Shown in pieces: positions 37,047-45,304 of a stretch of DNA of 64,000 bases (position 1 is the first letter of the stretch; every line of letters begins with the position of its first letter). The position numbers and the translations under genes were made by a program. The DNA lies in the NCBI GenBank assembly GCA_963700495.1, contig CAVOXT010000003.1, positions 1 to 64,000 of the forward strand, in the 5' to 3' direction. A model generated the notes under the pieces. That model searched no databases. It was not told the origin of the DNA and was given only the letters and a program-made list of their open reading frames with translations. This DNA is from JACCTU01 sp963700495. Lineage in GTDB: Bacteria; Actinomycetota; Thermoleophilia; Gaiellales; Gaiellaceae.

Positions 37047-38510
37047 ATGGCCACCGCGATCGCCCCTCAGGAGCGCGTCGCCGCCGATCCCTACGCCGAG
37101 CTCGTCGCCTTCTTCGACCGGTTCGCGGAAGAGGAGCCCCGGTGGAAGAAGCGCAACTCGACGTATCACCGGCTCGTCCGGCAGCTGATGCGCTTCAACG
37201 TCCCGCCCGGCGCGAGCGTGCTCGAGATCGGCTGCGGGTCGGGCGACCTGCTCGCCTCGCTCGAGCCGTCGAGGGGCGTCGGGGTCGACGTGAGCCCGAA
37301 GATGGTCGAGCGGGCCCGCGAGGAGCACCCCGAGCTTCGCTTCGAGGCGGTCGCCGGCGAGCAGCTCGAGCTCGGCGAGACGTTCGACTACATCGTCCTC
37401 TCGGACCTGATGCCGTACGTGTACGACCTCCTCGAGCTCTTCGAGCGCGTCGCCGCGCACTCGCACGAGCGGACGCGTGTCGTGATCCACTCGTACAGCC
37501 GTGCGTGGCGTCCGATCGTCAAGCTCGCGGAGGCGCTCCGTCTGAAGCCGCGCAAGCCGCTCCGCAACTGGGTCTCACCGCAAGACGTGCGCAACCTGCT
37601 CGAGCTGGCCGGCTTCGAGACGGTCACCTCGCAGGCACGGATCCTCTTCCCGAAGCAGGTGCCGCTCCTCTCGACGTTCTTCAACGGCTTCCTCGGAAGC
37701 CTGTGGCCGATCAACCTGCTCTGCCTGACGTACTGGATCGTGGCCCGCCCGCTGCCGAAGGAGCTCTCCACAGACGGTGTCTCGATCGTCTGCGCATGCC
37801 GGAACGAGCAGGGGCACGTCGCGCAGCTGATCGAGCGGATCCCCGACTTCGGCGCTCCGACCGAGCTGATCTTCGTCGAGGGCAACTCCACCGACGACAC
37901 GCGCGGCGAGATCCTGCGCCAGATCGAGGCGCACCCCGAGCGCGACATCCGCTTCCTCCCGCAGTCCGGGAAGGGCAAGGGCGACGCCGTCCGCATCGGC
38001 TTCGCCGCCGCGAAGCACGACGTGCTGATGATCCTCGACGGCGACCTCAGCGTCCGTCCCGAGGACCTGCCGAAGTTCCACCGCGGGCTCGTCGACGGCC
38101 GCGCGGAGCTGGTGAACGGCTCGCGGCTCGTCTACGACATGGAGCCGGGGTCGATGCAGTTCCTCAACATGCTCGGGAACCGCACGTTCGCGCGCCTGCT
38201 CAAGTGGATCATCGGCCAGCAGGTCAAGGACACGCTGTGCGGGACGAAGGTGCTGCTCCGCGCCGACTACGAGCGGATCGCGGCGGGCCGCGCGTACTTC
38301 GGCGAGTTCGACCCGTTCGGCGACTTCGACCTGCTCTTCGGGGCCGCGCGCCTGAACATGCGAATCGTCGACCTGCCGGTTCGCTACCAGCCGCGAACGT
38401 ACGGCGAGACGAACATCAGCCGCTGGCGCCACGGCGTGCTGCTCCTCCGGATGACGCTCTTCGCGTTTTGGAAGTTCAAGGTCGCCCCCTTCTCGCGCCG
38501 CGGAGTCTGA
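37047..38510 (+). CDS. Bifunctional SAM methyltransferase - GT2 glycosyltransferase fusion
   Basis: 487 residues, coding-intact. Residues about 1-235 are a class I methyltransferase: YAELVAFFDRFAEEEPRWKK, VLEIGCGSGDLLASLEPS, VGVDVSPKMVERAREE, FDYIVLSDLMPYVYDL. After a hydrophobic link (LWPINLLCLTYWIVARPL) residues about 245-487 are a GT2 domain: VSIVCACRNEQGHVAQLIER, LIFVEGNSTDDTRGEILRQI, SGKGKGDAVRIGFAAAKHDV, MILDGDLSV (D-x-D), NGSRLVYDMEPGSMQFLNML and FGDFDLLFGAARLN. The ATG is supported by TACGAT upstream. Fusion suggests methylation and sugar transfer are coupled on one lipid-linked intermediate. Confidence 0.93.
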   Translation: MATAIAPQERVAADPYAELVAFFDRFAEEEPRWKKRNSTYHRLVRQLMRFNVPPGASVLEIGCGSGDLLASLEPSRGVGVDVSPKMVERAREEHPELRFEAVAGEQLELGETFDYIVLSDLMPYVYDLLELFERVAAHSHERTRVVIHSYSRAWRPIVKLAEALRLKPRKPLRNWVSPQDVRNLLELAGFETVTSQARILFPKQVPLLSTFFNGFLGSLWPINLLCLTYWIVARPLPKELSTDGVSIVCACRNEQGHVAQLIERIPDFGAPTELIFVEGNSTDDTRGEILRQIEAHPERDIRFLPQSGKGKGDAVRIGFAAAKHDVLMILDGDLSVRPEDLPKFHRGLVDGRAELVNGSRLVYDMEPGSMQFLNMLGNRTFARLLKWIIGQQVKDTLCGTKVLLRADYERIAAGRAYFGEFDPFGDFDLLFGAARLNMRIVDLPVRYQPRTYGETNISRWRHGVLLLRMTLFAFWKFKVAPFSRRGV

Positions 38511-40270
38511 GCGGCATCGCCGCGCACGTCTGGGCGCGGCGCTGGGCGATGCTCGCGCTCGCGACCGTCGTGACGTTCGCTGCGCTCGCCGTCGACGCAC
38601 AGCCGATCCGCTCGCCCTGGTGGACGTACGCCGACGCCGACGCGTCGTACACGGCGTCCGCGCTCAACCTGATGCTCGGCGAGGAGGTCCCGTTCGTCGA
38701 CCATCCCGGTCTCCCGATCACCGAAGCCGTCGCGGTGGCGGCGGGGGTGGACGCCCTGCTCGAGGAGCGAAGCCTGTCGCAGGCCGCGCGACTGCACTAC
38801 GTCGACCGCACGCTGCTCGACCTCGACCGGGCGCGCGGGCTGTTCCGCGGCTTCGCGGTCGCCTTCTACCTCCTCGGCGCCCTGCTCGCGTTCGTCCTCG
38901 CTCAGCGGCTGTTCGGGCACTGGAGCTGGGGCTTCGCCAACGGGCTGCTCTGGCTCGCAGCACCCGGCCTGATCGCGATGTCGATCCAGCTCCGACCCGA
39001 CGTCCTGCTCGCGGTGCTCTGCCTCGTGTTCGGTTTCGCGATCGCGCGCGCGGTCGAGCGCCGCTCGGTCGCCTGGTTTGCCGGCGCGGCTGCGCTCGTC
39101 GGCTTCTCGACGATGGTCAAGCTGCACGCCCTCGCGCTGCTCGTGCCGCTGATCGTCGGCGCCCTGTGGCGGCCGCCGCCCGAGGGGGCGGTGCGGGAAG
39201 CGATCGCGCGAGCCCGCGGTGTTGCCCGCTCCCACCCCGTTGCGCTCGGAACGGCCGCCGGTCTCTGGCTGCTGCTCGCAGTGCTCCTCAACTGGGACCG
39301 CTTCCCGTTCCACCCGACGGCGTCACAGGTTCGGGTCACCCTGCTCGTCTTCGCGTGTTGCGCCGCCGCCGTCGGGGCGGCCGAGGCCGCGACGCGACTC
39401 CACGCCCCCGCTTCGGTGCGGAGGATCGCGAGCCGCTTCAACGCGTTCCTCGTCGTCTCGTTCGTCGCCGGGCTGCTCGTCCCCGTCACCCTCGACGTCC
39501 AGGACGGGACGCAGGCGCTCGTTCGCATCGCGAAGAACACGAGCGGCTCGGGCGTGCAGGAGGGGATCGATCCCTTCTCGACGCCGCTGTCGGCGCTGGA
39601 CGACATCGTCGGGACGCCCGTCGTGATCCTGTTCCTGCTCGCGCTCGCCGCAGGGATCGTCGGCGTCGTGCGCCGAGAGCCCGTACCGGTCGTGTGGGCC
39701 GTCGGTGCGCTCGCGACCGGGGTCTTCGCGTACGCGCGGCCTCCGAACGTCCACTACTTCGCGCCCTCGTTCGTGCTCGCGGCGCTCGCCGTGCTCTGGC
39801 TCCTGCAGCGGGAGCCGCGCGCACGCACACCGCTCCTCGCCTGGGTCGTCGTCCTGTACGTCGTGCTGCCGGCGTGGGACCACCGCCAGAGCACGGCCAC
39901 GGAGCAGGAACAGTTCGCGGCGCTGGTCGCTCCAGCGAAGGAGTACGTCGACGCGAACCTCCGCCCGGGTGAAGTCGCGATCGTGCCGTCCTACTGGCCC
40001 TTCGCGGACGCGCGCTACTTCGAGCTCGTCCAGATCTACGTCACGCACACGCCCGAGTACCCGTACCGCTACCTGCCGGCGACGTCGGCCGTCCGCTCGT
40101 ACGCGCGGCCGCGAGGGTTTCGCCCTCGCTTCTTCGTCGGGCCGCAGGCCGTGAACCTGACGGCGGCGACCCAGGTCGATCTCGGCGACCTCGGCCGGTT
40201 CACGATCGCCCCCGGGAACGGGATGGTCGCCGAGATCGTCGGCGGGCCCGGCGTGACCGAGGGTTGGTGA
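38507..40270 (+). CDS. GT-C/GT39-like polytopic membrane glycosyltransferase, possible CTG start
   Basis: 587 residues if started at CTG 38507, which makes a CTGA junction with the stop of the fusion gene; ATG 38549 would cut into the first membrane helix. After that helix comes the periplasmic loop WTYADADASYTASALNLMLG with paired acidic residues (GT-C first-loop style) and FVDHPGLPITEAVAVAAGVD. Ten or more membrane segments follow, such as LVVSFVAGLLVPVTLDV, and a soluble C-terminus (AIVPSYWPFADARYFELVQI). Probably uses polyprenyl-phosphate sugars at the outer face of the membrane. Intact. Confidence 0.82.
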   Translation: MSGIAAHVWARRWAMLALATVVTFAALAVDAQPIRSPWWTYADADASYTASALNLMLGEEVPFVDHPGLPITEAVAVAAGVDALLEERSLSQAARLHYVDRTLLDLDRARGLFRGFAVAFYLLGALLAFVLAQRLFGHWSWGFANGLLWLAAPGLIAMSIQLRPDVLLAVLCLVFGFAIARAVERRSVAWFAGAAALVGFSTMVKLHALALLVPLIVGALWRPPPEGAVREAIARARGVARSHPVALGTAAGLWLLLAVLLNWDRFPFHPTASQVRVTLLVFACCAAAVGAAEAATRLHAPASVRRIASRFNAFLVVSFVAGLLVPVTLDVQDGTQALVRIAKNTSGSGVQEGIDPFSTPLSALDDIVGTPVVILFLLALAAGIVGVVRREPVPVVWAVGALATGVFAYARPPNVHYFAPSFVLAALAVLWLLQREPRARTPLLAWVVVLYVVLPAWDHRQSTATEQEQFAALVAPAKEYVDANLRPGEVAIVPSYWPFADARYFELVQIYVTHTPEYPYRYLPATSAVRSYARPRGFRPRFFVGPQAVNLTAATQVDLGDLGRFTIAPGNGMVAEIVGGPGVTEGW

Positions 40271-41068
40271 GCGCCGACCGCTACGCCGCGGAGCGGCGCC
40301 AGGGCGAGCGCTTCGCCTCGGGAGACATGGAGCGCGCCTGGGGCTGGTCGAGCCCTGCCGGACGGATCCGCGCGGCCCGGCGCGCTGCGTTTCTGACGTC
40401 CGCCACGGGGCTCGCTCCGGGTGTGCGGGCGCTCGAGCTCGGCTGCGGCACCGGCGAGTTCACGACCCGGCTCGTCGAGTCGCACTGCACCCTGACGGCC
40501 GTCGACATCAGCGAGGCGAGCGTCGAGCGCTGCCGCGAACGCGTCAGCCGGCCGGGCCGAGGTCGTGGTCGGCAACATCGAGACCGCCGAGGGTCTCGAG
40601 GGCCGCGAGTTCGACGCGATCGTCGGCGTGTCCGTGCTGCACCACGTCGACCTCGACGCGTGCCTCGCGAACGTCTTCCCCCTGCTCCGGCCGGGTGGCC
40701 GGTTCGCCTTCGCCGAGCCGAACATCCTCAACCCGCAGGTCTGGGCAGAGCGCCGGTTCGCGCCTCTGCGGCGGATGCGGCACGTGCTCCCGCACGAGGT
40801 CGCGTTCCGCGCCGGGCAGCTCAGGCGAACGTTCGAGCAGGCCGGGCTCGTCGTCGACGTCGCGGAGCCGTTCGAGTTCCTCCATCCCTCGACGCCGCGC
40901 CGCCTGATCGGGCCGGTCACCGCGGTCGAGCGGCTGGTCGAGCGGACGCCGCTACGGGCGATCGCCGGCTCAGTCGCGATCGCCGGCCGGCGTCCGCTCG
41001 AGAACGAGCAGACAGCGGAACGCCGCGAGCCTGCCGAGCGCCGGAGTGACGGCGCGCTCGAGCGCTGA
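40267..41068 (+). CDS. Class I SAM-dependent methyltransferase (one frame break)
   Basis: GTG 40267 forms a GTGA junction with the GT-C gene. YAAERRQGERFASGDMERAW, ALELGCGTGEFTTRLVES, LTAVDISEASVERCRERV, then a break near 40553. Restoring CG to CCGGGCC joins it to VVVGNIETAEGLEGREFDAI, VSVLHHVDLDACLANVFPLL and RPGGRFAFAEPNILNPQVWA. The repaired gene is 268 codons. The last 99 bp overlap the convergent methyltransferase gene; this tail (ENEQTAERREPAERR) may be non-functional. Confidence 0.87.
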
Positions 41069-41710
41069 CAGAGGGCCGTACGCCGCAGACGGCAGGAGCG
41101 GCCGCCTCGTGAACCCGCCCGAGAGCGGATAGACGACGAGCGAGAGCAGCTGCCCCTCGACCAGTGGCAGCTCGGGCCAGCGTCGCGCGTACTCCTCGCG
41201 CTGGCGGAAGAACGCGAGCGTCGTCTGCGCGAGGTTCGCGTCGAGCGGGTCGGGCGAGTCGCTCTCGGCGAAGCCGTCCGCATCGAGCTCCAGCCGCTCG
41301 TGGTGGAGGCGGTAGGCGAGGCCGGACACCGGCGATACGTACGGCTCCAGCATCACGACCCTGCCTCCGGGCGCGAGCGCCCTCACCGCCTCGTCGAGGA
41401 ACGCCGCCGGCCGCGGCAGGTGGTGGAAGACGTCGAGCATGACGACGTTCGCGAGCTCGCCGTCGCCGTAGGGCAGCGCCTCCGCGTCGACGACGCGGTC
41501 CGCCCACGGCGTCTGCTCGACGTCGGTCGTCACGAGGCCGGGCACGAACTCGCGCAGCTGCCCGATCCCCGACCCGAGCTCCACGGTCGCACCGTCCACA
41601 CGCGCGAGCCGCGAGGCGAGCAGCGCGAACCAGTCGCGGTAGATCAGGCGCAGGAGCGGGCGCTCGTTCCACGCCCGCTCGTGCTCACGCAGTGTCTCGG
41701 TGAGGCTCAC
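40970..41710 (-). CDS. Class I SAM-dependent methyltransferase
   Basis: 246 residues; last gene of the 45267-40970 minus operon, with a 26-bp overlap with the Wzy-like gene. EHERAWNERPLLRLIYRDWF, VELGSGIGQLREFVPGLVT, TDVEQTPWADRVVDAEALPY, VVMLDVFHHLPRPAAFLDEA and LAPGGRVVMLEPYVSPVSGL. The C-terminal region (LFFRQREEY-like AFFRQREEYARRWPELPLVE) resembles small glycan methyltransferases. Intact; substrate unknown. Confidence 0.9.
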   Translation of the reverse strand: MSLTETLREHERAWNERPLLRLIYRDWFALLASRLARVDGATVELGSGIGQLREFVPGLVTTDVEQTPWADRVVDAEALPYGDGELANVVMLDVFHHLPRPAAFLDEAVRALAPGGRVVMLEPYVSPVSGLAYRLHHERLELDADGFAESDSPDPLDANLAQTTLAFFRQREEYARRWPELPLVEGQLLSLVVYPLSGGFTRRPLLPSAAYGPLSALERAVTPALGRLAAFRCLLVLERTPAGDRD

Positions 41711-42947
41711 GCGCGGCGACGACCGGCAGCGCGAGCACGAACGCCGCCAGCACGTAGAAGTAATAGAACTGCATCGTCAGGTAGAAGAGGTTGGCGGCCA
41801 TCGTCCCGGCGAGGGCGGCCGTCAGCCCCCACGCGAGCCGCGGCTCGAACGGGCGCGCGTCGCGCAGCCGGCGGAAGAGCCAGACGAGGAACGCGCCGAA
41901 GAGGAGCGTGCCGACGAGCCCGGTCTCGACGAGCAGCGCGACGTAGAACGAGTGCGGACCCCAGTTGTCCTTCCCCGTCACGAACTCGTAGTAGACGGAG
42001 AAGTTGTTCAGGCCGAGCCCGAAGAACGGATGGCTCGCGAGGACGTCGGGGATGAACCCGTAGACGTCGAAGTGCGCCGACGTCGAGTTGTTCCCGGTCG
42101 CGATGCGCGAGCGGATCACCTCGAGGAAGAAGTCCGAGCGCCGTGCGATGACCCATGCGATGAACGCCGCGACGACCGCGAGCGGGACCGCGAGCGCGCG
42201 CGAGAGCAGCTCGCTGCGGTAGTGCGCGAGCAGGACAACGAAGCCGACGCCGAGCCCGAGCAGGCCGCTGCGCGAGAGCGTCGCGAGCTCGACGAGGAGC
42301 AGGAACGCGAGCAGCGCGCCGAGCCACACCTGCCGCGTGCGCAGGTAGACCGGCGTGAGCGCGAGCAGCGGGACGAGCAGCATGATCCCGAGGTGGTTCG
42401 GGTCGCCGGTGAGGGCGTTCGGCCGGTAGACGCTCTGCTCGCCGCCGACCGACCCGTAGACGTTGATCTGGCTCGCGCCGCGGGTCAGCGGGCTCAGCAC
42501 GAGCGTGTCGAGGTTGAACCCGGCGCGCGCGGAGGCGAGCTGGACGAGCCCGTACGCGGCGTTCGCGGCGATTCCCGCGACGAAGACGCCGAACGCGGTC
42601 AAGGCGAAGCGGCGGCCGCGCCGGACGAGGTACGCGACGCCGGCCGCGAGGAAGCCGAAGTGGAGCGCGAACTTGACGAGCCCCTTGCCGAACTGTGCGA
42701 CCCCCTGGGTCGTGTCGAGGTTGTAGAAGCCGATCAGGTAGACGGCGAGGAACGCGCCGGCGAACGCAGAGGCGATCAGCGCCGTCCGTGTAACCCGCCA
42801 GTCACCCGCGGCCACGCGGTCGACGACGAACGAGGCGAGGAAGAGGGCGGTCAAGACGTCCGCGAGCGTCAGCGTCCCGCCGACCGACCAGTGCACCTTC
42901 TCGAACGTGACGCTGAAGACCGTCGCGAGGAAGAGGAAGCGCGTCAC
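41685..42947 (-). CDS. Wzy/O-antigen-ligase-like membrane protein
   Basis: 420 residues from GTG 42947 (GTGA junction). About ten to twelve hydrophobic segments from FLFLATVFSVTFEKV onward; central GLVQLASARAGFNLD and the loop RPNALTGDPNHLGIMLLVPL; then LVELATLSRSGLLGLGVGFV, the Wzy_C core (TLSRSG and following), and the large periplasmic loop IPDVLASHPFFGLGLNNFSV with WGPHSFYVALLVETGLVGTL. This is the pattern of O-antigen polymerases and ligases (PF04932). It could polymerise repeat units or ligate the chain to a carrier. Confidence 0.92.
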   Translation of the reverse strand: MTRFLFLATVFSVTFEKVHWSVGGTLTLADVLTALFLASFVVDRVAAGDWRVTRTALIASAFAGAFLAVYLIGFYNLDTTQGVAQFGKGLVKFALHFGFLAAGVAYLVRRGRRFALTAFGVFVAGIAANAAYGLVQLASARAGFNLDTLVLSPLTRGASQINVYGSVGGEQSVYRPNALTGDPNHLGIMLLVPLLALTPVYLRTRQVWLGALLAFLLLVELATLSRSGLLGLGVGFVVLLAHYRSELLSRALAVPLAVVAAFIAWVIARRSDFFLEVIRSRIATGNNSTSAHFDVYGFIPDVLASHPFFGLGLNNFSVYYEFVTGKDNWGPHSFYVALLVETGLVGTLLFGAFLVWLFRRLRDARPFEPRLAWGLTAALAGTMAANLFYLTMQFYYFYVLAAFVLALPVVAAREPHRDTA

Positions 42948-44194
42948 TCGAGCTCCTCCAGGAACCCCGCGAGCTCCTCGGCGCGCGTGAGCCGGTCGAG
43001 CTTCGTGCGCTGCTCGGGCGAGAGGGGCGGCCCGTCGAGCTCGCCCGTCTGCCAGCGCGCGTACAGGACTCGCAGCGCACCCTCGATCGCGTCGACGTCG
43101 TCCGGCGGCACGACGATGCCGGCGCCCGCGTCCCGCACGAACGCGGCGGTCGCGCCGTCCGGCGGCACCGCCGCGATGATCGGGCGCTCGGCGGCGAGGT
43201 ACTCGAAGACCTTGGCGGCGATCACGCCGGAGCCCCGCCCGGGCACCTCGGGCATCAGCAGCAGGAGCACCTCGGAGTCGCGCTGGAACGCGAGCGACTG
43301 CCGCCGCGGGACGTACGGGTGCAGCTCGAGCCGCTCGCCGAGCTCGAGCTGCTCGACCCACTCCCGGTCGGCCTGGCGGAAGTCGCCCACGAACCGCGCG
43401 ACCGAGTCCGGGAGGTCTGCGCGCTCGAACGCGTTCAGGAACGGGCGCGGGTCGCGCTTGCCGAAGAACGCGCCCGCGTGAGTGACGCGGAAGCGCCCGT
43501 CCGGCCGGTACTCGAGCCCCGCGAACTCGTCGAAGTCGGCGCCGTTCGAGATCACGGTCACCGGACCGCGGGCACCCACCGACTTGAGCTCTTCCGCGAT
43601 GAAGTCGGACACCGCGACCGACGCGTCGGCGTAGTGGGCGATCAGGTGCGCGACCGCCTCCTGCGTCTTCTCCTTCGCGCGGGCGGCGAGCCGCTCGACC
43701 GGACGATCCGCGTTCTGGAACATCGAGTCCCGGACGTCGGCGACCCAGCGCACGCCGGTCGCGCGCTTCACCGCGGCGCCGATCAGGTGCACCGAGTTCG
43801 GCGGCGAGGTCGTCACGACCGCGTCGATCCCCTCCGACCGGACGAGCCGGATCGCCGCCGGGATCGCTGTCGCGTTCCAGGTCACGTTCTCGTCCGGGAC
43901 GAGCACGCGGCGGTAGGTCAGCAAGGCCATCTTCGTGGCGCGCTCGAGCGCGCCGGCGCCGTACAGCTCCTCGGCCGGACGGCGGCCCTTCGGCCCGATG
44001 TAGCGCGCGCGGTGCACCCAGGCCTGCGTGGGCGCCTGGAGCTCGTCATCGCGGTGGATCCACTTCGAGTCGTCCGGCGCGAGCACGTGCGTCTCGATCC
44101 CGAGCGCGGGCAGGTGCGTCGCGAACTTCAGCGGGCGCTGCACGCCGGCGCCGCCCGCGGGCGGCCAGTACATCGTGACGAGCAGGACCTTCAC
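42944..44194 (-). CDS. GT4-family glycosyltransferase
   Basis: 416 residues from GTG 44194 (GTGA junction with the ATP-grasp gene). VLLVTMYWPPAGGAGVQRPL (a classic N-terminus of capsular GT4 enzymes), APDDSKWIHRDDELQA, VVTTSPPNSVHLIGAAVKRA, WVADVRDSMFQNADRPVERL, VISNGADFDEFAGLEYRP, ITHAGAFFGKRDPRPFLNAF-like VTHAGAFFGKRDPRPFLNAF and VIAAKVFEYLAAERPIIAAV with the donor-site Glu. Intact. Confidence 0.92.
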   Translation of the reverse strand: MKVLLVTMYWPPAGGAGVQRPLKFATHLPALGIETHVLAPDDSKWIHRDDELQAPTQAWVHRARYIGPKGRRPAEELYGAGALERATKMALLTYRRVLVPDENVTWNATAIPAAIRLVRSEGIDAVVTTSPPNSVHLIGAAVKRATGVRWVADVRDSMFQNADRPVERLAARAKEKTQEAVAHLIAHYADASVAVSDFIAEELKSVGARGPVTVISNGADFDEFAGLEYRPDGRFRVTHAGAFFGKRDPRPFLNAFERADLPDSVARFVGDFRQADREWVEQLELGERLELHPYVPRRQSLAFQRDSEVLLLLMPEVPGRGSGVIAAKVFEYLAAERPIIAAVPPDGATAAFVRDAGAGIVVPPDDVDAIEGALRVLYARWQTGELDGPPLSPEQRTKLDRLTRAEELAGFLEELE

Positions 44195-45267
44195 GAGCGG
44201 CGGATCGTTCGGAGTGCGACACGGGCGGCGTGCACGAGCGCCGGCTTCGGGTCGTCCCAGGCGAGTGTCGGCTCGACGAACGGCGGTCGCGGCACGAGCG
44301 GCCACTCGTTCGGCATCAGCGCGAGCGCCCACTTCCGGCGGCGCCCGTTCATCCGCACCGGCTCGACCGCCTCACCCGTCAGGTCGCGGTACGCGACGAG
44401 CGGGAGGTCGACGCCGCACGCCGCAGCGAGCGAGTGCCACTGCCAGAGCCGCGGGTTGATCTCCATCAGCTTGAAGCGCCCGTCGCGCGGGTCGCGCTTG
44501 AACTCGACCTGCGCCAGCCCGTTGCAGCCGAGCTTGCGCATCAGCTCGACGCCCGCGTCGACGACCTCGTCGACCCAGACCGCCTCGCCGAGCCGCGCCG
44601 TGCCGATCCCCGGCGGCGTCTGGCGAAGCTTCCGCCCGCAGAAGAGCGCGAGCGGCTCGAGCGACTCGTCGAGGTAGGCGCCGAGGCTGTAGAGCTCGTC
44701 GTCGCCGCCCGGGATCAGGTCCTGGACCATCGGCTCCCACGGCTCGGTCTGGGTGTACGCCTCCTCGACCTCCCGCGCGCTTCGGCAGATGACCGCCTGC
44801 CGCCCGTACTGCTGCCGGAAGCCGACGGGCTCGGAGGGCTTCAGCAGGACCGGGTAGCCGATCTCCGCCGCCGCCGCGACGGCCTCCGCCGCGCTCTGCG
44901 GGTATCTGGTGTCAGGAATGTCCCGCGCAGCCTCGAGCTGGACCCGCTTGCGCTGGATCCGCTCCAGGTCACGCGGGAAGGGGCAGAGGAGCTCGAGCTC
45001 GTCCCGGTGCCGCGCAATCGCCGCCAGGCCCTCGTCGTGCGTGGGGAGGGCGACCCCCGGCCCGAGGGCCCGGAGAGCCTCTACGAAGCCCTCCTCGTCC
45101 TCCAGCGGCCCTGGAGCGAGCACCGGGGTCGCGAAGCGCGAGCGGAACCCGAGCGCGCTCGGGCGGTGGTCGACGGCGTAGACCCGGATCCCGGCCCGCC
45201 CGAGCTGGCGGATCGCCGAGAGGCCGTTGACGAAGCCGACGTCGACGACGATCGCTGGCACGGCCAC
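44191..45267 (-). CDS. ATP-grasp ligase 1 (COG3919-like carboligase)
   Basis: 358 residues from GTG 45267 (or 45261). The N-terminal pre-ATP-grasp fold is IVVDVGFVNGLSAIRQLGRA and VYAVDHRPSALGFRSRF; ATP-binding blocks GYPVLLKPSEPVGFRQQYGR and MVQDLIPGGDDELYSLGAYL; metal/phosphate site AQVEFKRDPRDGRFKLMEIN-PR, with N-P-R coordinating Mg-ATP. This enzyme class joins a carboxylate to an amine or another nucleophile via an acyl phosphate. First gene of its operon; minus TACGCT (45275-45280) lies 7 nt upstream. Substrate unknown. Confidence 0.88.
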   Translation of the reverse strand: MAVPAIVVDVGFVNGLSAIRQLGRAGIRVYAVDHRPSALGFRSRFATPVLAPGPLEDEEGFVEALRALGPGVALPTHDEGLAAIARHRDELELLCPFPRDLERIQRKRVQLEAARDIPDTRYPQSAAEAVAAAAEIGYPVLLKPSEPVGFRQQYGRQAVICRSAREVEEAYTQTEPWEPMVQDLIPGGDDELYSLGAYLDESLEPLALFCGRKLRQTPPGIGTARLGEAVWVDEVVDAGVELMRKLGCNGLAQVEFKRDPRDGRFKLMEINPRLWQWHSLAAACGVDLPLVAYRDLTGEAVEPVRMNGRRRKWALALMPNEWPLVPRPPFVEPTLAWDDPKPALVHAARVALRTIRRS

Positions 45268-45274
45268 GCTCAAG

Positions 45275-45280
45275 AGCGTA
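45275..45280 (-). promoter_or_regulatory. -10-like TACGCT before ATP-grasp 1
   Basis: Minus-strand TACGCT, 7 nt before GTG 45267, in a 37-bp divergent intergenic space. Fits the leaderless pattern. Confidence 0.45.
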
Positions 45281-45304
45281 GTGCCGCCGACCGATACGAG
45301 GGAT

